DNA of 64,000 nt from Guillardia theta CCMP2712. Its lineage: Eukaryota; Cryptophyceae; Pyrenomonadales; Geminigeraceae. The first letter of the stretch is position 1. Every line of letters begins with the position of its first letter. This document shows positions 33,742 to 42,965 of this stretch, in pieces. A program made the position numbers and the translations under genes. The DNA is taken from the NCBI RefSeq assembly GCF_000315625.1, contig NW_005434650.1, forward strand, positions 623,561 through 687,560. The letters run 5' to 3'. The notes under the pieces were generated by a model. That model was not told the DNA's origin. It made no database searches and was given only the letters and a program-made list of their open reading frames with translations.

Positions 33742-34492
33742 CGTCGGAAGGGGAGGGCATGGATGAGCAGCTTGCGATTCCAGTTTGAAGCCACTTTCTC
33801 GCTTTCTTCAGCTTCTTGCCCTCCCTGAGCGTTTTGCCCATCCCAAGGAAAGCGTCGCATATCACTGCACGTTGGCAGACCTGGCTCCTTCCAGCAGAAA
33901 CTTGGGGTTGAGATGATGGAAGCTTATGCGCCCCGCACAGGGTGAGCACCTTCTTGAATGACTTCTCGGCGCCCTCAAGTTTCCTCGCCTCCAACAGGGT
34001 CCTCGCGTATGCGAGCAGCAGGGACATGTCTTCCTTCTGCTGCTCCATCAGCTCCTTGTAGATATTGAGCGCTTCCTTGTACCTGTTCAACTTTCGCAAG
34101 ACGAGAGCATACTTGACCCAGACCTGCGCGTTCTGTGGCCCCTCGGCAAGCGCTGCCTTGTAGTATCTCGCGGCGTCTTCATACCTCTCCAGCATGGAGT
34201 AAGCCTGCGCTAGGAAAGGAAGTGCAGCTGTTCGATGCTCCTTGAGAGCTTCTTCATAGCACCTCACTGCTTGCTCCCAATCGCTCTTTCGCTCAGCGAT
34301 GGCGCATTTTAGCATCTGGTCATCCGTGCTTAGCTCCAACCCTGCCTCCTCTCGCTGCAAGATCGTTTGTTCAGCTTCATCGACATGTCCAAGTTGGAAG
34401 TGAGAGAGTGCAAGATGTGTGTAGACGATCGTCTTCTGCTGAGTTGACAGTTCTCGTTGGAATCTCCGCAGGAGTATGCTCAAACAACGCAC
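31123..34492 (-). CDS. TPR-containing O-GlcNAc/O-fucose transferase family protein (OGT/SPINDLY; N-terminus incomplete)
   Basis: Transfers a sugar from a nucleotide sugar to Ser/Thr of intracellular proteins, by family. The N-terminal part has TPR repeats (VYTHLALSHFQLGHVDEAEQ, ALPFLAQAYSMLERYEDAAR, QVWVKYALVLRKLNRYKEAL, LLLAYARTLLEARKLEGAEK, AGRYYREALELGSFPGG). The catalytic domain starts ITIGYMSSDFGAHTV (catalytic His kept), then DLNGHTKGARADVLALRPAP, a segment FNRMLKID that keeps the donor-site lysine, DTLRYGAHGTAADALWAGVP and LFRPEVWVRSWERAAQLLW. It ends in poly-Ser encoded by a GGA-triplet run (31150-31196) and TGA 31123-31125. A second Ser/Ala homopolymer interrupts the TPRs (33680-33745). 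Introns lie in the catalytic half, including a clear 45-nt one. The upstream frame at 34492 has no ATG; the start probably lies toward the assembly gap. Confidence 0.82.
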
Positions 34493-35525
34493 AGTGCGCG
34501 AGAAATGAAGGGCTTCAACTGACCGGCAGGAAGCAGCCCAGGCTGAAGCAGCATATCCTTAGTGTCGCTCTCCTTGCATGGCTCGTTCAAACAGGGAGCG
34601 AGTGAAAACGTCAAGATCAGGATCAGCACTCTTGCAAATTGGAAGGGTGAACACATTCGTCAGTGAGGAGGGGAGGAATGAGGGAACTAAGGCGAGGGAG
34701 GGAGTGGGAGGGGAGGGGGAGAGGGGAGGGGAAGGGAGGGGAGGGGAAGGGAGGGGAGGGGAAGGAGGGAGGGAGGGAGGGAGGGGAGGGGAGGGGGGAG
34801 GGGGGGAGGGGAGGGAAGGTTGGTGGGTNNNNNNNNNNNNNNNNNNNNNNNNNNNNNNNNNNNNNNNNNNNNNNNNNNNNNNNNNNNNNNNNNNNNNNNN
34901 NNNNNNNNNNNNNNNNNNNNNNNNNNNNGCACGGGGGCGACAATGTATTCATGGCAGGGGTGGTAAAACAAGGAATAATTGGGGTGGGGTTACGTACCGA
35001 GTTGAGTAAAAGAATCGCGGCGGATCGCACTATGCGGAAGAAGAGGGGGAGGGAGGGGTGAGGGAGGAGGGAGGAGGGAGGAGGGAGTAGGGGGCGATCA
35101 TGTTGGGGAAGACGGTAAAGGAGGTGGAGGAGTTGAGTTGAGTGTTGGAGCATCTCATGCAGTGGGAGATACCTTGAGATCCGTTTCAAGGCAGGAGCAG
35201 GATTCTGTGTGTGGGAAGCATGGCCCTGCTTGTAAGTTTGAAGCGACAATGAAGGGGAACGATAGCAAAATGATGAGAATCGAAGATCAACTATGAGCAG
35301 AGATGAGATGTAGTATTTTCCGGGCTGTTTGGGGGAGCAGGGAGTGAGAGGAAGGTGTTTACATGTATGGTCGTATCTTGCGCATCGGGAGAATCTTTCT
35401 TCATCTTTCCAGTCCCCGTTAGATTTCCTCTTCCAGCCCTTCTGATTCGCTTCCTGCTCTTTCCCTGCAGGTCGAGACTTGTTCCGGAGGAGATGCAGAG
35501 CTAGAGACCATCCTGGATCGATACC
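34493..35525. other. Spacer with assembly gap (N at 34829-34928) and G-rich flank
   Basis: 34690-34828 is almost pure GGGA/GGGG, ending at the 100-N gap, which is a placeholder of unknown true length. The missing N-terminal exon of the TPR glycosyltransferase probably lies within or near it. 34940-35520 shows no clear gene. A GGGA run occurs near 35045-35090. Confidence 0.6.
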
Positions 35526-37912
35526 ATGATAGTCTCCTCGAGCCGCATGCGCGGCCTCTGTGTTTGTCTGGTTCTTTGCTCCGTCACCAGCCATGTCTTT
35601 CCTTCCACTAGCACGAATTTCTTCTACTCAGACGGGTATTGCTTGCCTTCAAGTTCCAAGGGTCTCAGAAAGGCTGCCGTTCCCGGCAGCAGGGAGAAAC
35701 TGGGCGTCTTGGGCTCCTTTGGAACCGCGCTGCACTCGACAGAGTTGCTGGATAGGATGCTCTCTACTGTGAGGTTAAGAGGAGGATCAAACGCTGAGGG
35801 AGGCGAGAATGAAGATGAACCTCCTCGTCCTCCTATCGATGACTATCCTCCTCCTAGCGAAGAAGGCGACTTCCGTCCCAACACGGGCCGAGGAGGCTAC
35901 AGGGACGACCGCGACATAGAGGACGCGCGGCATCCAGATCATGCAGACTCATGGCGAAATGTGGATGAGTATCCTCCCGAAGGAGACTGGGCCGATCGCC
36001 GGAGGGGCAGCCGATCCGGAGGCTACAGGTGTCACTCGACGATCCCTTCCTATCCTGACGCGATGAGCAGAAGGAGAGCTGGCGGGCGTGACAGAGGCTA
36101 CGGGGGAGGCTTTCAAGTGAGCAACGGAGCTTATGTAGTAGCGTGAATGACGCTCGTGTGAGCAGGACGATGATAGAAACGATGATGGAGGCATCCCTCC
36201 TCCTCCACAGGAGGACAGGTATCATGAAGGTCGACCAGCCGATCACCGCGATCCTCGGGATCGAAGTTTTCGAGAAGGCATTCTTCACAGGGAGTACGAG
36301 AGGGCACAGGATCCTGAGTTCGATCGGAGAGCCCCGACGAGGTGAGAGGGTCAGGAGCGACTTCTCAGCTCGAAACTCACATCCTGCCTCAGACCACCGT
36401 TCGATGACTACGAAGATTCGAGAAGGCCAGAGAAGGAAAACGAACCTCCTGGGGGCCGGCAGGAGGCTCGAGATCTGGACAGGGCGGCTAGGCCTGTTCC
36501 TTACCTTCCACGAGGATATGACTATGAGGAGAGGTGAGGCTCGAAGTAGTCTCATGACAAACGAACCCCCTGACCTAGTCAAAGGAGGCGGTCAGGACGG
36601 TTTGACGCACGAGGGCCTCCTTCCCCGTATGACCAGCGATCCCGGTAGATCCCTTGGGGCACATGGTGGCCACGAGTGTCCTGATAGCCTTCAGGTACGA
36701 TCGACCCTTGTCTCCGCCCAGGTTCAGCCGAGGTAGAGAGCGCGATCCCCGCGACCGAGACCCAGCCGATCGAGATCGCTATCGAAGCTATGGGCGAGGC
36801 AGAGCCGTCGACCAGCCACCGTATGAGAGGGATGCCTACTGGTGGAAGCGATATTTGCTTGATCGCAGGGTTGACGAGCTCGAGCAGGTCAAGAGATCGC
36901 ACTCCCAGCATCCCCAAGGATCGTCGCTACCCTGATCCCAGGTGGGGGTCGAGAGGAATTTTCAGCTGCACTATGTGATGTTGGTGAAGGGCCGGCGAAC
37001 CCGTCAGTCTGCTGATTCGCAATCTCTCTCGCTCAACTACAGCGGAAACGCTTAGACAGGCAGACTAGTTTGCAGAAAGACGTGAGAACACAGCTGACTC
37101 TCCCATCAGGTCTTCAACAGGTTTGGGAGGATTCTAGACGTTTACATCCCTCGTTCCTATTACAAAGGCATCCCAAGGGGTTTTGCCTTCGTGGAGTTTG
37201 AGAATTATCTGGACTGCAAGGTCACTGGTGATGCCTGTCAGCCTGTTGAGCTCACGGAGGCTGTGCAGGCGGCTCTGAGGAGCTACGACGGAACGAGACT
37301 CGACGGGCGAGTCCTCAGCATCTGCTACGCACAGTGAGCTGCCCGTTGATGTGCTGCCGTGGTACTGACGAGTCGCTGGCAAGAATGAATAGGAAGAGCT
37401 CGGGGGAAATGAGGAGGAGGAATCGCCAACCTCGCCATCCTGAGAGCTACAAGCGCCCGAGGCTTGATTCTGTTGACGAAGGCGGGCCAAGAGACAATCG
37501 GGACGAGTTTCCTCCTCCTCCTCGACCCGGCAGCACAGAACCTTTCTCCCGCTCCGTAGATCGGAGAGCTCGTGAGGACGAAGATGCTTATCGTGGACCC
37601 GATGGGCCGGATCGAGATGACAGCCCAGGCAGAGGGGAAAGATGGAGGACGCACGAAGAGGCTGAGGCGAGAGCTTGGCGAGATGTGGAAGGGCCCGGTG
37701 GAGAGGGGAGATGGAGAGAGGACGACCGAGATGGAGAAGATAGGAGAGAGGAAGAGGAGACTAGAGACAGAGAGCATGGAGAGGAGCAGGAGTCCCATGA
37801 CAGGGACCCTCCTGCTCCTGAAAATGGAGGATACAGTGAAGGCCAGCGCGAGCAAGGGGCATCAGAGCATCACGATGACAACTACAAGCCCGACGAGCAC
37901 CACGAGGGATGA
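35526..37912 (+). CDS. RRM protein with RS/RD-rich regions and a secretory (plastid-type) leader
   Basis: ATG 35526 opens with MRGLCVCLVLCSVTSHV, a signal-peptide-like segment, directly followed by FPSTSTNFF, a basic Ser-rich stretch and then STVRLRGGS. Cryptophyte and other red-lineage plastid leaders often have Phe right after the signal peptide. Then come long Arg/Asp/Tyr/Pro-rich exons (RDPRDRDPADRDRYRSYGRG, GGRDRGYGGGF), a single RNA-recognition motif (RNP2 LLIRNLSRSTTAETL, RNP1 GIPRGFAFVEFEN, ending RLDGRVLSICYAQ), and an acidic/Arg tail (PGRGERWRTHEEAEARAW) to 37912. The first intron is 36117-36165 (49 nt); several others are of similar size. SR-like architecture predicts RNA binding. 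The leader predicts plastid or periplastid location instead of the nucleus. Exact joins in 36350-37130 are approximate. Confidence 0.72.
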
Positions 37913-38012
37913 AATTTCCTTCAAACATAACATATGTACAAGTATGCAATCCTGTCTAACCGAGTCTTGCTATAAATAAACTATGACCATGCATGGAGCC
38001 AGCGCCGAAATG

Positions 38013-41000
38013 TCATAGATCATCGTCCATGTCGATCTCCTTGCTCAACCAGATGCACTGAGGAGCAATCTCCTGTGATATCCCCCGTACGTGTGTCAGG
38101 ACCTGATTGTAATGCACGTCTTCGAACTTGCCATGCTGCAGCCTCTGCTCGTAGGGAGGAAGGATTTCCATAAGCGCCCTCAGGTTATTGACCGCCTCGA
38201 CCTCCACACGCTGAAGGTGCCGCTGCAAGGAGTCGTTAGCACTGCTCTTCTGCTTATGAGATTCCAACTCGACCATGACGATCTTCCTGATCATGAACGT
38301 CAGCATCTCGCTGATGTTGACTTGGTTCCCAGGGACGCTCTGGTAACTTTGGGAGCACTTCCTGGTGACTTCCTTGGGCAGGGGAGGCGGCAAGACCGTG
38401 CGGGGGATTCCGACGGGAACGAGGATGCTGGTAACGCTATCAGCTTCCTGCGAGCCATTTGAAGAGTTGATAGAGTCGTGCCGACTCCCTGACGTTGACA
38501 CTCCGGGGCTGGCTGGAGCAACGAGCGACATCGTCATTCCTGCATTCCGACCATTCACACTGTCCTTGACTGTGCAATGATTGGCAGCGAGCGGGTGGCC
38601 AACCACTGCGTTCGGAGAATGCTTGATGACTGTTGGGTGAGGGTTCGCCATGCCATTGGGGTAAATCAGAGGAGCATTGTCCGAGCCGTTGCTTCCTTGA
38701 CCTTGCTTTTGAATTCTCTTCGTCGCCATCAGATCTACAACGTAAGCCTCCGGTGCCTGGGGATGGCAAGGAAACCCTGCAGTGACGGCAGGTCGATCAG
38801 CACTTGCCCCTTTGCTTCCTCCAGACTTCCGGCCTTTCTTCGGCCCTTGTCTTCCTTGGCTCAAATTCACACCGGGCGGGTTCTTCAGCAGGCCTGGCAC
38901 CTGAGAATGACCATTGGAGAATTGCGAAGCAACCAATTCGTGAGGACTAGCAACAACAGTGTTCAGCCCCTGATTGAGTGTAAGATGTTGAGCTTTTCCA
39001 TCCTTCTTGTCCCCTTTATATACGGAGCTCGCCAGCAGCGGTGATGTTCTGCTCAAAGGTAGAAGGGTTGGAAGCTGATTGCCCAAACTGACATGCGCCA
39101 TCGATCCAGAGACATTAGAGACGGGCTGAGCATTCGAGATCATATTCAAGTCGTTTCTGACTGGACCATTCGAGCTGGGAACAACCGATAAGCTCAATTC
39201 ATGTGGCTTTGCAATGGTTGTAGAAGGCACATTCGACTGAAGGACTGTCGGTGCTCCCTTCTCCATTCCCAAGTACTGTCTTTGCTGCTGACTCTCACCT
39301 TGGCTCAGAAACCTCGTCATGGCCTCCACATTGCTGTGCAGTTTCTCCAGGTCCTTCCCCCTCTCGGTCGACACAGCCATTGAAACATCGCTCGGGTTAA
39401 TTGCTACGCCAGATGCCCGTGCATGTCCATTATTCTGAGGAGGCATCACACTTTGGGGGGAAGTTCCGAATTCGACGGCTCGAGGACCTTGTCCCTTCTT
39501 TCTCCCTTTCTTCTTGTTGTTGGCTTGACTTCGGTTTGTAGTGCAAATTCCTCCGAATTCATTTCCTTGAGCGCTAAGAGGATTCAATTCTGTGTGTTGA
39601 ATGATCACACCGACCTCTCCTTGGTCCTTTGCAAGTTCACTGGAGTTCATAATGGCAAACGTTGTCTGAGCATCATTCCCACTTTCAGTCTTCACTGCAT
39701 GGTTCATCACAGCTGTAGAAACGTCATCTTTCTTAATGGCCGGCAGAGCATGCGAGTTTTCCAGTCCGTTCAACGTCAATTGCACTTCTGCTACCGTCTC
39801 TATCAAGCTAGAATTATTTGATTTCACCTCCAAAGTCAATGCTTCCTGACCAGAGCTTGCGGGTGTATCCTCTTTTGTGACTGAAGATTGCGGTATTGGT
39901 CCAGTATCATTCTCCAGTTTCTTTTCGTCTGCTATGCTCTCCTGACTACACTTTTCTGTGGAGACGTTTTCTTGCTGTGATGACAAATTTGGTTGTGATT
40001 TCTCAGCCTCGGACGAACCAGCAACTGCAATTGGAGTCTGTGAATCAACGTTAGGGTTCAACACTTTGTCCTCTGATTTGACATGTTCATGGCTGGTCAG
40101 ACTGAAATCAACATCGTTGTCTACTTCCAGAAATTCAAAGTCTGCATGATCACCACCATAATCTTGGCGATCTTGCTTCTGTGAGTCCCCTTGAAGCTTG
40201 CTCTTCTCAGACAACAACAAGTGCTCTCGATGTTTCTTCAATTTCGAAAATCTATCCAGCTTCGTCATGCTGTTTGCAGCCTTTGTCCTCTTAGAAATCA
40301 TCACAGAATTTTCTCTGATGTTCTTCGAAAAAGGACGTAACCGCTTCAATTCTTGCAATTCTTTTCTTTTCCTGTTGAAAGCAAATGATTGCGACCTCTT
40401 CTTTTTCAATCCAAGATCAAGAGCAAGTTTCGAGTTGTCACAACGAAATGCAAAGTGCTTCCGTTGCTCAAAGTTCTCGATTCCTCGGATATTCCCAACA
40501 ACACCTTTCTGTGCTGCTTCTGAAGCTCCGAAGTCATCACACTCTAAATCCATTGGAAACTGAATCTTCTGTTCATATAGCCTCCATACTTTCTCCAAAC
40601 CTGATTCAAAGCTTCTTATCCACCTTTCTGGATCGAATAGTGGAGCGCTTAATCGGTTAGCTTGCAGTTTCGTCTTCCATTCTCTCAACATCACCGGATC
40701 GTTTCCAAGTTTTACCGCCAATTCTTCATACTCCGCTAGATTCGATACTGCCATTTCAGGCATTCCGACAGACTTTGCGATACATGTAGCCACAAGCGAA
40801 GGCCAGTTATCGCCACTGACAGTCACGAAGGGAACTCCAGCCCACAGCATATCACTAGCTGTTGTATGTCCGTTGTAAACAATGGTATCCAAGCAGAGGT
40901 CGGCCAGCGTGACTCGTTTGAGATGTTCGATCTTCGGGCTACAGGGTGGTCCAAACACAAGGCGTTCTGGGGGTATTCCTGATCGTTTCGCTTGTAGTTG

Positions 41001-42965
41001 TAGCCTTGGCACAGCTGCCTTCGGATGCTTGTATAACCAAATTACACTGTTCGGCACTCTACGAAGAATATTCATCCAGATTTGAAACAAGTCTGCAGTA
41101 ATCCTACCAAGTCTGCAAAAGTTACAAAATACAACTGTTGGATGATCTGGGAGTTGATGATCGTCCCTGGTAGGAAGATTCTTTTGATCTAAAATTTCTG
41201 GATAAAGGTGACGGAAGGAGTTTGTCTGATAACAGTAAGGCATATGTAGAATTCGTTCAGTATAGAATTCCCGGTGCTTCTCTGGGCATACAGTTCGATC
41301 GGCGACGTTGAAATCGATGTAATCTGCCCCCATTGTGCCTGGATAAGCTAAGTAAACAAGCTGCACGGGTGCAGGGCGAAGCGCGCTGATTCCATTACGG
41401 TCCCCAGCAGTATGCCCATTCAAATTGACCAGGATGTGTATTCCATCTTCAGCAATCGCCTCTGCACATTTCTTGTCGTTGTCTCGTTGAGAAAAATTAC
41501 GAAAATGCTCAATTTCTTGAGCAATTGTTTTTCGGTAATGCGAATTATCATCATCTCGTGTGATGGAGTAACAGAAAATTTCAAATTTAGAGTCGTCATG
41601 CAGCAAGAGAGCGCTTTGGATCAAGTCTGCTGTTGGATGGTCCACAAAATCTGAGCTGATATAACCTATTCTTAGACGCGGAATGCCATTTTCGGAAGGA
41701 TTCAAGATTATCTTTTCATCCCTCCATGCATGGTATTCATCGTCATCTTCTTTGTTCGGTTTTTGCTTGATGAGTTTCAAAGCTTTTTCCTTCGCATCTT
41801 TCGCATATGCCTCCGCTATCCGTCGAATCGTACCCTTGTCAAAGCTTACTCCAGAAGAGGTGTAATGCAACGCATGAAAGGGCATAATGACAGGAACCTC
41901 ACCATTATCCAATTGATTCAATACATGTCGCACTAGTGGTTCAATATTTCTGTACCATTCCTCCCATGCGCACGCACAAAGCAAGTCAAACACAAGTTGA
42001 GAAAAGCAGTCTTGTCCTTTCGAGGAAATATCATTGCCTTCTAGCCGTTCTCTAGACTTAGCAATATTCTCTTTCAACATCTCATCGTACCGCTCTTGCC
42101 CAATGCACTCGGGACAATGCCAAAAGTCAGGTGGAACCGTCGCATTACTGAGGCACATACACGCAAAACAGAATGACCGACAACACGAATCGCAGGTGGT
42201 CGACTCGATCTCATGATATCCACACGAGCAGCACTGCAACGCCTGTTCTGGCAGCTTCCATGGACCTCTACATGTTTGACTTACAACCAGCACATGTTTT
42301 TCCAATTTTTCATGGGCGTGATGTATACAAGCATTGCATGTCCAGCGATGGGAAAGAGGAAAATTTGCAAGAATACCCATGCAGCTCTTATGAAAGCTAG
42401 ATGGACACTCAGAACAATGGACGTCAACTCCAGCATGCCCACATACATCGCAAAACCTCGAATTGTTGTATTTCTTCTGCAACTTTCGCAAGAGTTGATT
42501 TTCCGTTTCATTGGCGCCCGTAACAACCACTTCAAATTGATCCATTCTCTCTGAAAGAGCTTCTTCTGGAAGTATAGCGATCTCTGAATACGATACTTGG
42601 CTCCCCTCGCTGAAGGCCGACCCACAAGCTGGACAAAACTTCCAAACACCTAAATTTTCACGGATTAAGGGTCCCCAGAAGATACCATGGCAATGACTAC
42701 AAATGTATCCAGTATCTCTGCCAAAAAGTGGCTCCTCATTAAACCTCAAGCGTTTCCTGTTCCTTTTTGGACCTTTGCTATGCCGTTTTCGTCCAAACAC
42801 GGTAGGCTTTGGACAAGTTTCTGGGGTATCCCTTGGACCTGTTTCTGGGGGTTCCTGTGGAGCAGTTTCTTGGGGGACGCTTTCAGGATGTTCGTTGACA
42901 GCAAGAGTGGGATCCGAATCGACATCATCCACTGCAACCAGTGAAAAGTCCGCCGTTGAATCCAT
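38013..42965 (-). CDS. Zinc ribbon - PHD - OGT/SPINDLY catalytic domain fusion, 1650 residues, intronless
   Basis: A single open frame from ATG 42965. Residues 60-75 are basic. 88-114 form a CxxC...CxxC ribbon (ICSHC ... FCPAC). 172-213 are a canonical PHD finger (C172, C175, C184, C187, H192, C195, C210, C213). 245-287 are a second PHD-like set with Cys in place of His. 320-370 match the pre-catalytic region of the OGT/SPY family. 430-800 are the glycosyltransferase domain: LRIGYISSDFVDHPTADLIQ (catalytic His443), LVNLNGHTAGDRNG, LRPAPVQLVYLAYPGTMGAD, VVFCNFCRLGRI, NGHTTASDMLWAGVP and LFDPERWIRSFE. At the usual donor-site lysine there is Arg621. No TPRs. About 800 further residues are low-complexity with basic clusters (NNKKKGRKKGQG), ending in a helical segment. 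Predicted nuclear/chromatin glycosyltransferase or a catalytically altered reader; that is inference. Confidence 0.88.
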   Translation of the reverse strand: MDSTADFSLVAVDDVDSDPTLAVNEHPESVPQETAPQEPPETGPRDTPETCPKPTVFGRKRHSKGPKRNRKRLRFNEEPLFGRDTGYICSHCHGIFWGPLIRENLGVWKFCPACGSAFSEGSQVSYSEIAILPEEALSERMDQFEVVVTGANETENQLLRKLQKKYNNSRFCDVCGHAGVDVHCSECPSSFHKSCMGILANFPLSHRWTCNACIHHAHEKLEKHVLVVSQTCRGPWKLPEQALQCCSCGYHEIESTTCDSCCRSFCFACMCLSNATVPPDFWHCPECIGQERYDEMLKENIAKSRERLEGNDISSKGQDCFSQLVFDLLCACAWEEWYRNIEPLVRHVLNQLDNGEVPVIMPFHALHYTSSGVSFDKGTIRRIAEAYAKDAKEKALKLIKQKPNKEDDDEYHAWRDEKIILNPSENGIPRLRIGYISSDFVDHPTADLIQSALLLHDDSKFEIFCYSITRDDDNSHYRKTIAQEIEHFRNFSQRDNDKKCAEAIAEDGIHILVNLNGHTAGDRNGISALRPAPVQLVYLAYPGTMGADYIDFNVADRTVCPEKHREFYTERILHMPYCYQTNSFRHLYPEILDQKNLPTRDDHQLPDHPTVVFCNFCRLGRITADLFQIWMNILRRVPNSVIWLYKHPKAAVPRLQLQAKRSGIPPERLVFGPPCSPKIEHLKRVTLADLCLDTIVYNGHTTASDMLWAGVPFVTVSGDNWPSLVATCIAKSVGMPEMAVSNLAEYEELAVKLGNDPVMLREWKTKLQANRLSAPLFDPERWIRSFESGLEKVWRLYEQKIQFPMDLECDDFGASEAAQKGVVGNIRGIENFEQRKHFAFRCDNSKLALDLGLKKKRSQSFAFNRKRKELQELKRLRPFSKNIRENSVMISKRTKAANSMTKLDRFSKLKKHREHLLLSEKSKLQGDSQKQDRQDYGGDHADFEFLEVDNDVDFSLTSHEHVKSEDKVLNPNVDSQTPIAVAGSSEAEKSQPNLSSQQENVSTEKCSQESIADEKKLENDTGPIPQSSVTKEDTPASSGQEALTLEVKSNNSSLIETVAEVQLTLNGLENSHALPAIKKDDVSTAVMNHAVKTESGNDAQTTFAIMNSSELAKDQGEVGVIIQHTELNPLSAQGNEFGGICTTNRSQANNKKKGRKKGQGPRAVEFGTSPQSVMPPQNNGHARASGVAINPSDVSMAVSTERGKDLEKLHSNVEAMTRFLSQGESQQQRQYLGMEKGAPTVLQSNVPSTTIAKPHELSLSVVPSSNGPVRNDLNMISNAQPVSNVSGSMAHVSLGNQLPTLLPLSRTSPLLASSVYKGDKKDGKAQHLTLNQGLNTVVASPHELVASQFSNGHSQVPGLLKNPPGVNLSQGRQGPKKGRKSGGSKGASADRPAVTAGFPCHPQAPEAYVVDLMATKRIQKQGQGSNGSDNAPLIYPNGMANPHPTVIKHSPNAVVGHPLAANHCTVKDSVNGRNAGMTMSLVAPASPGVSTSGSRHDSINSSNGSQEADSVTSILVPVGIPRTVLPPPLPKEVTRKCSQSYQSVPGNQVNISEMLTFMIRKIVMVELESHKQKSSANDSLQRHLQRVEVEAVNNLRALMEILPPYEQRLQHGKFEDVHYNQVLTHVRGISQEIAPQCIWLSKEIDMDDDL

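Noticed and set aside
34623-35594. Minus-strand frame running through the N gap
   Set aside because: It is Pro/Leu/Ser-rich because of the G-rich repeat and is continuous only because the gap is translated as unknown residues.
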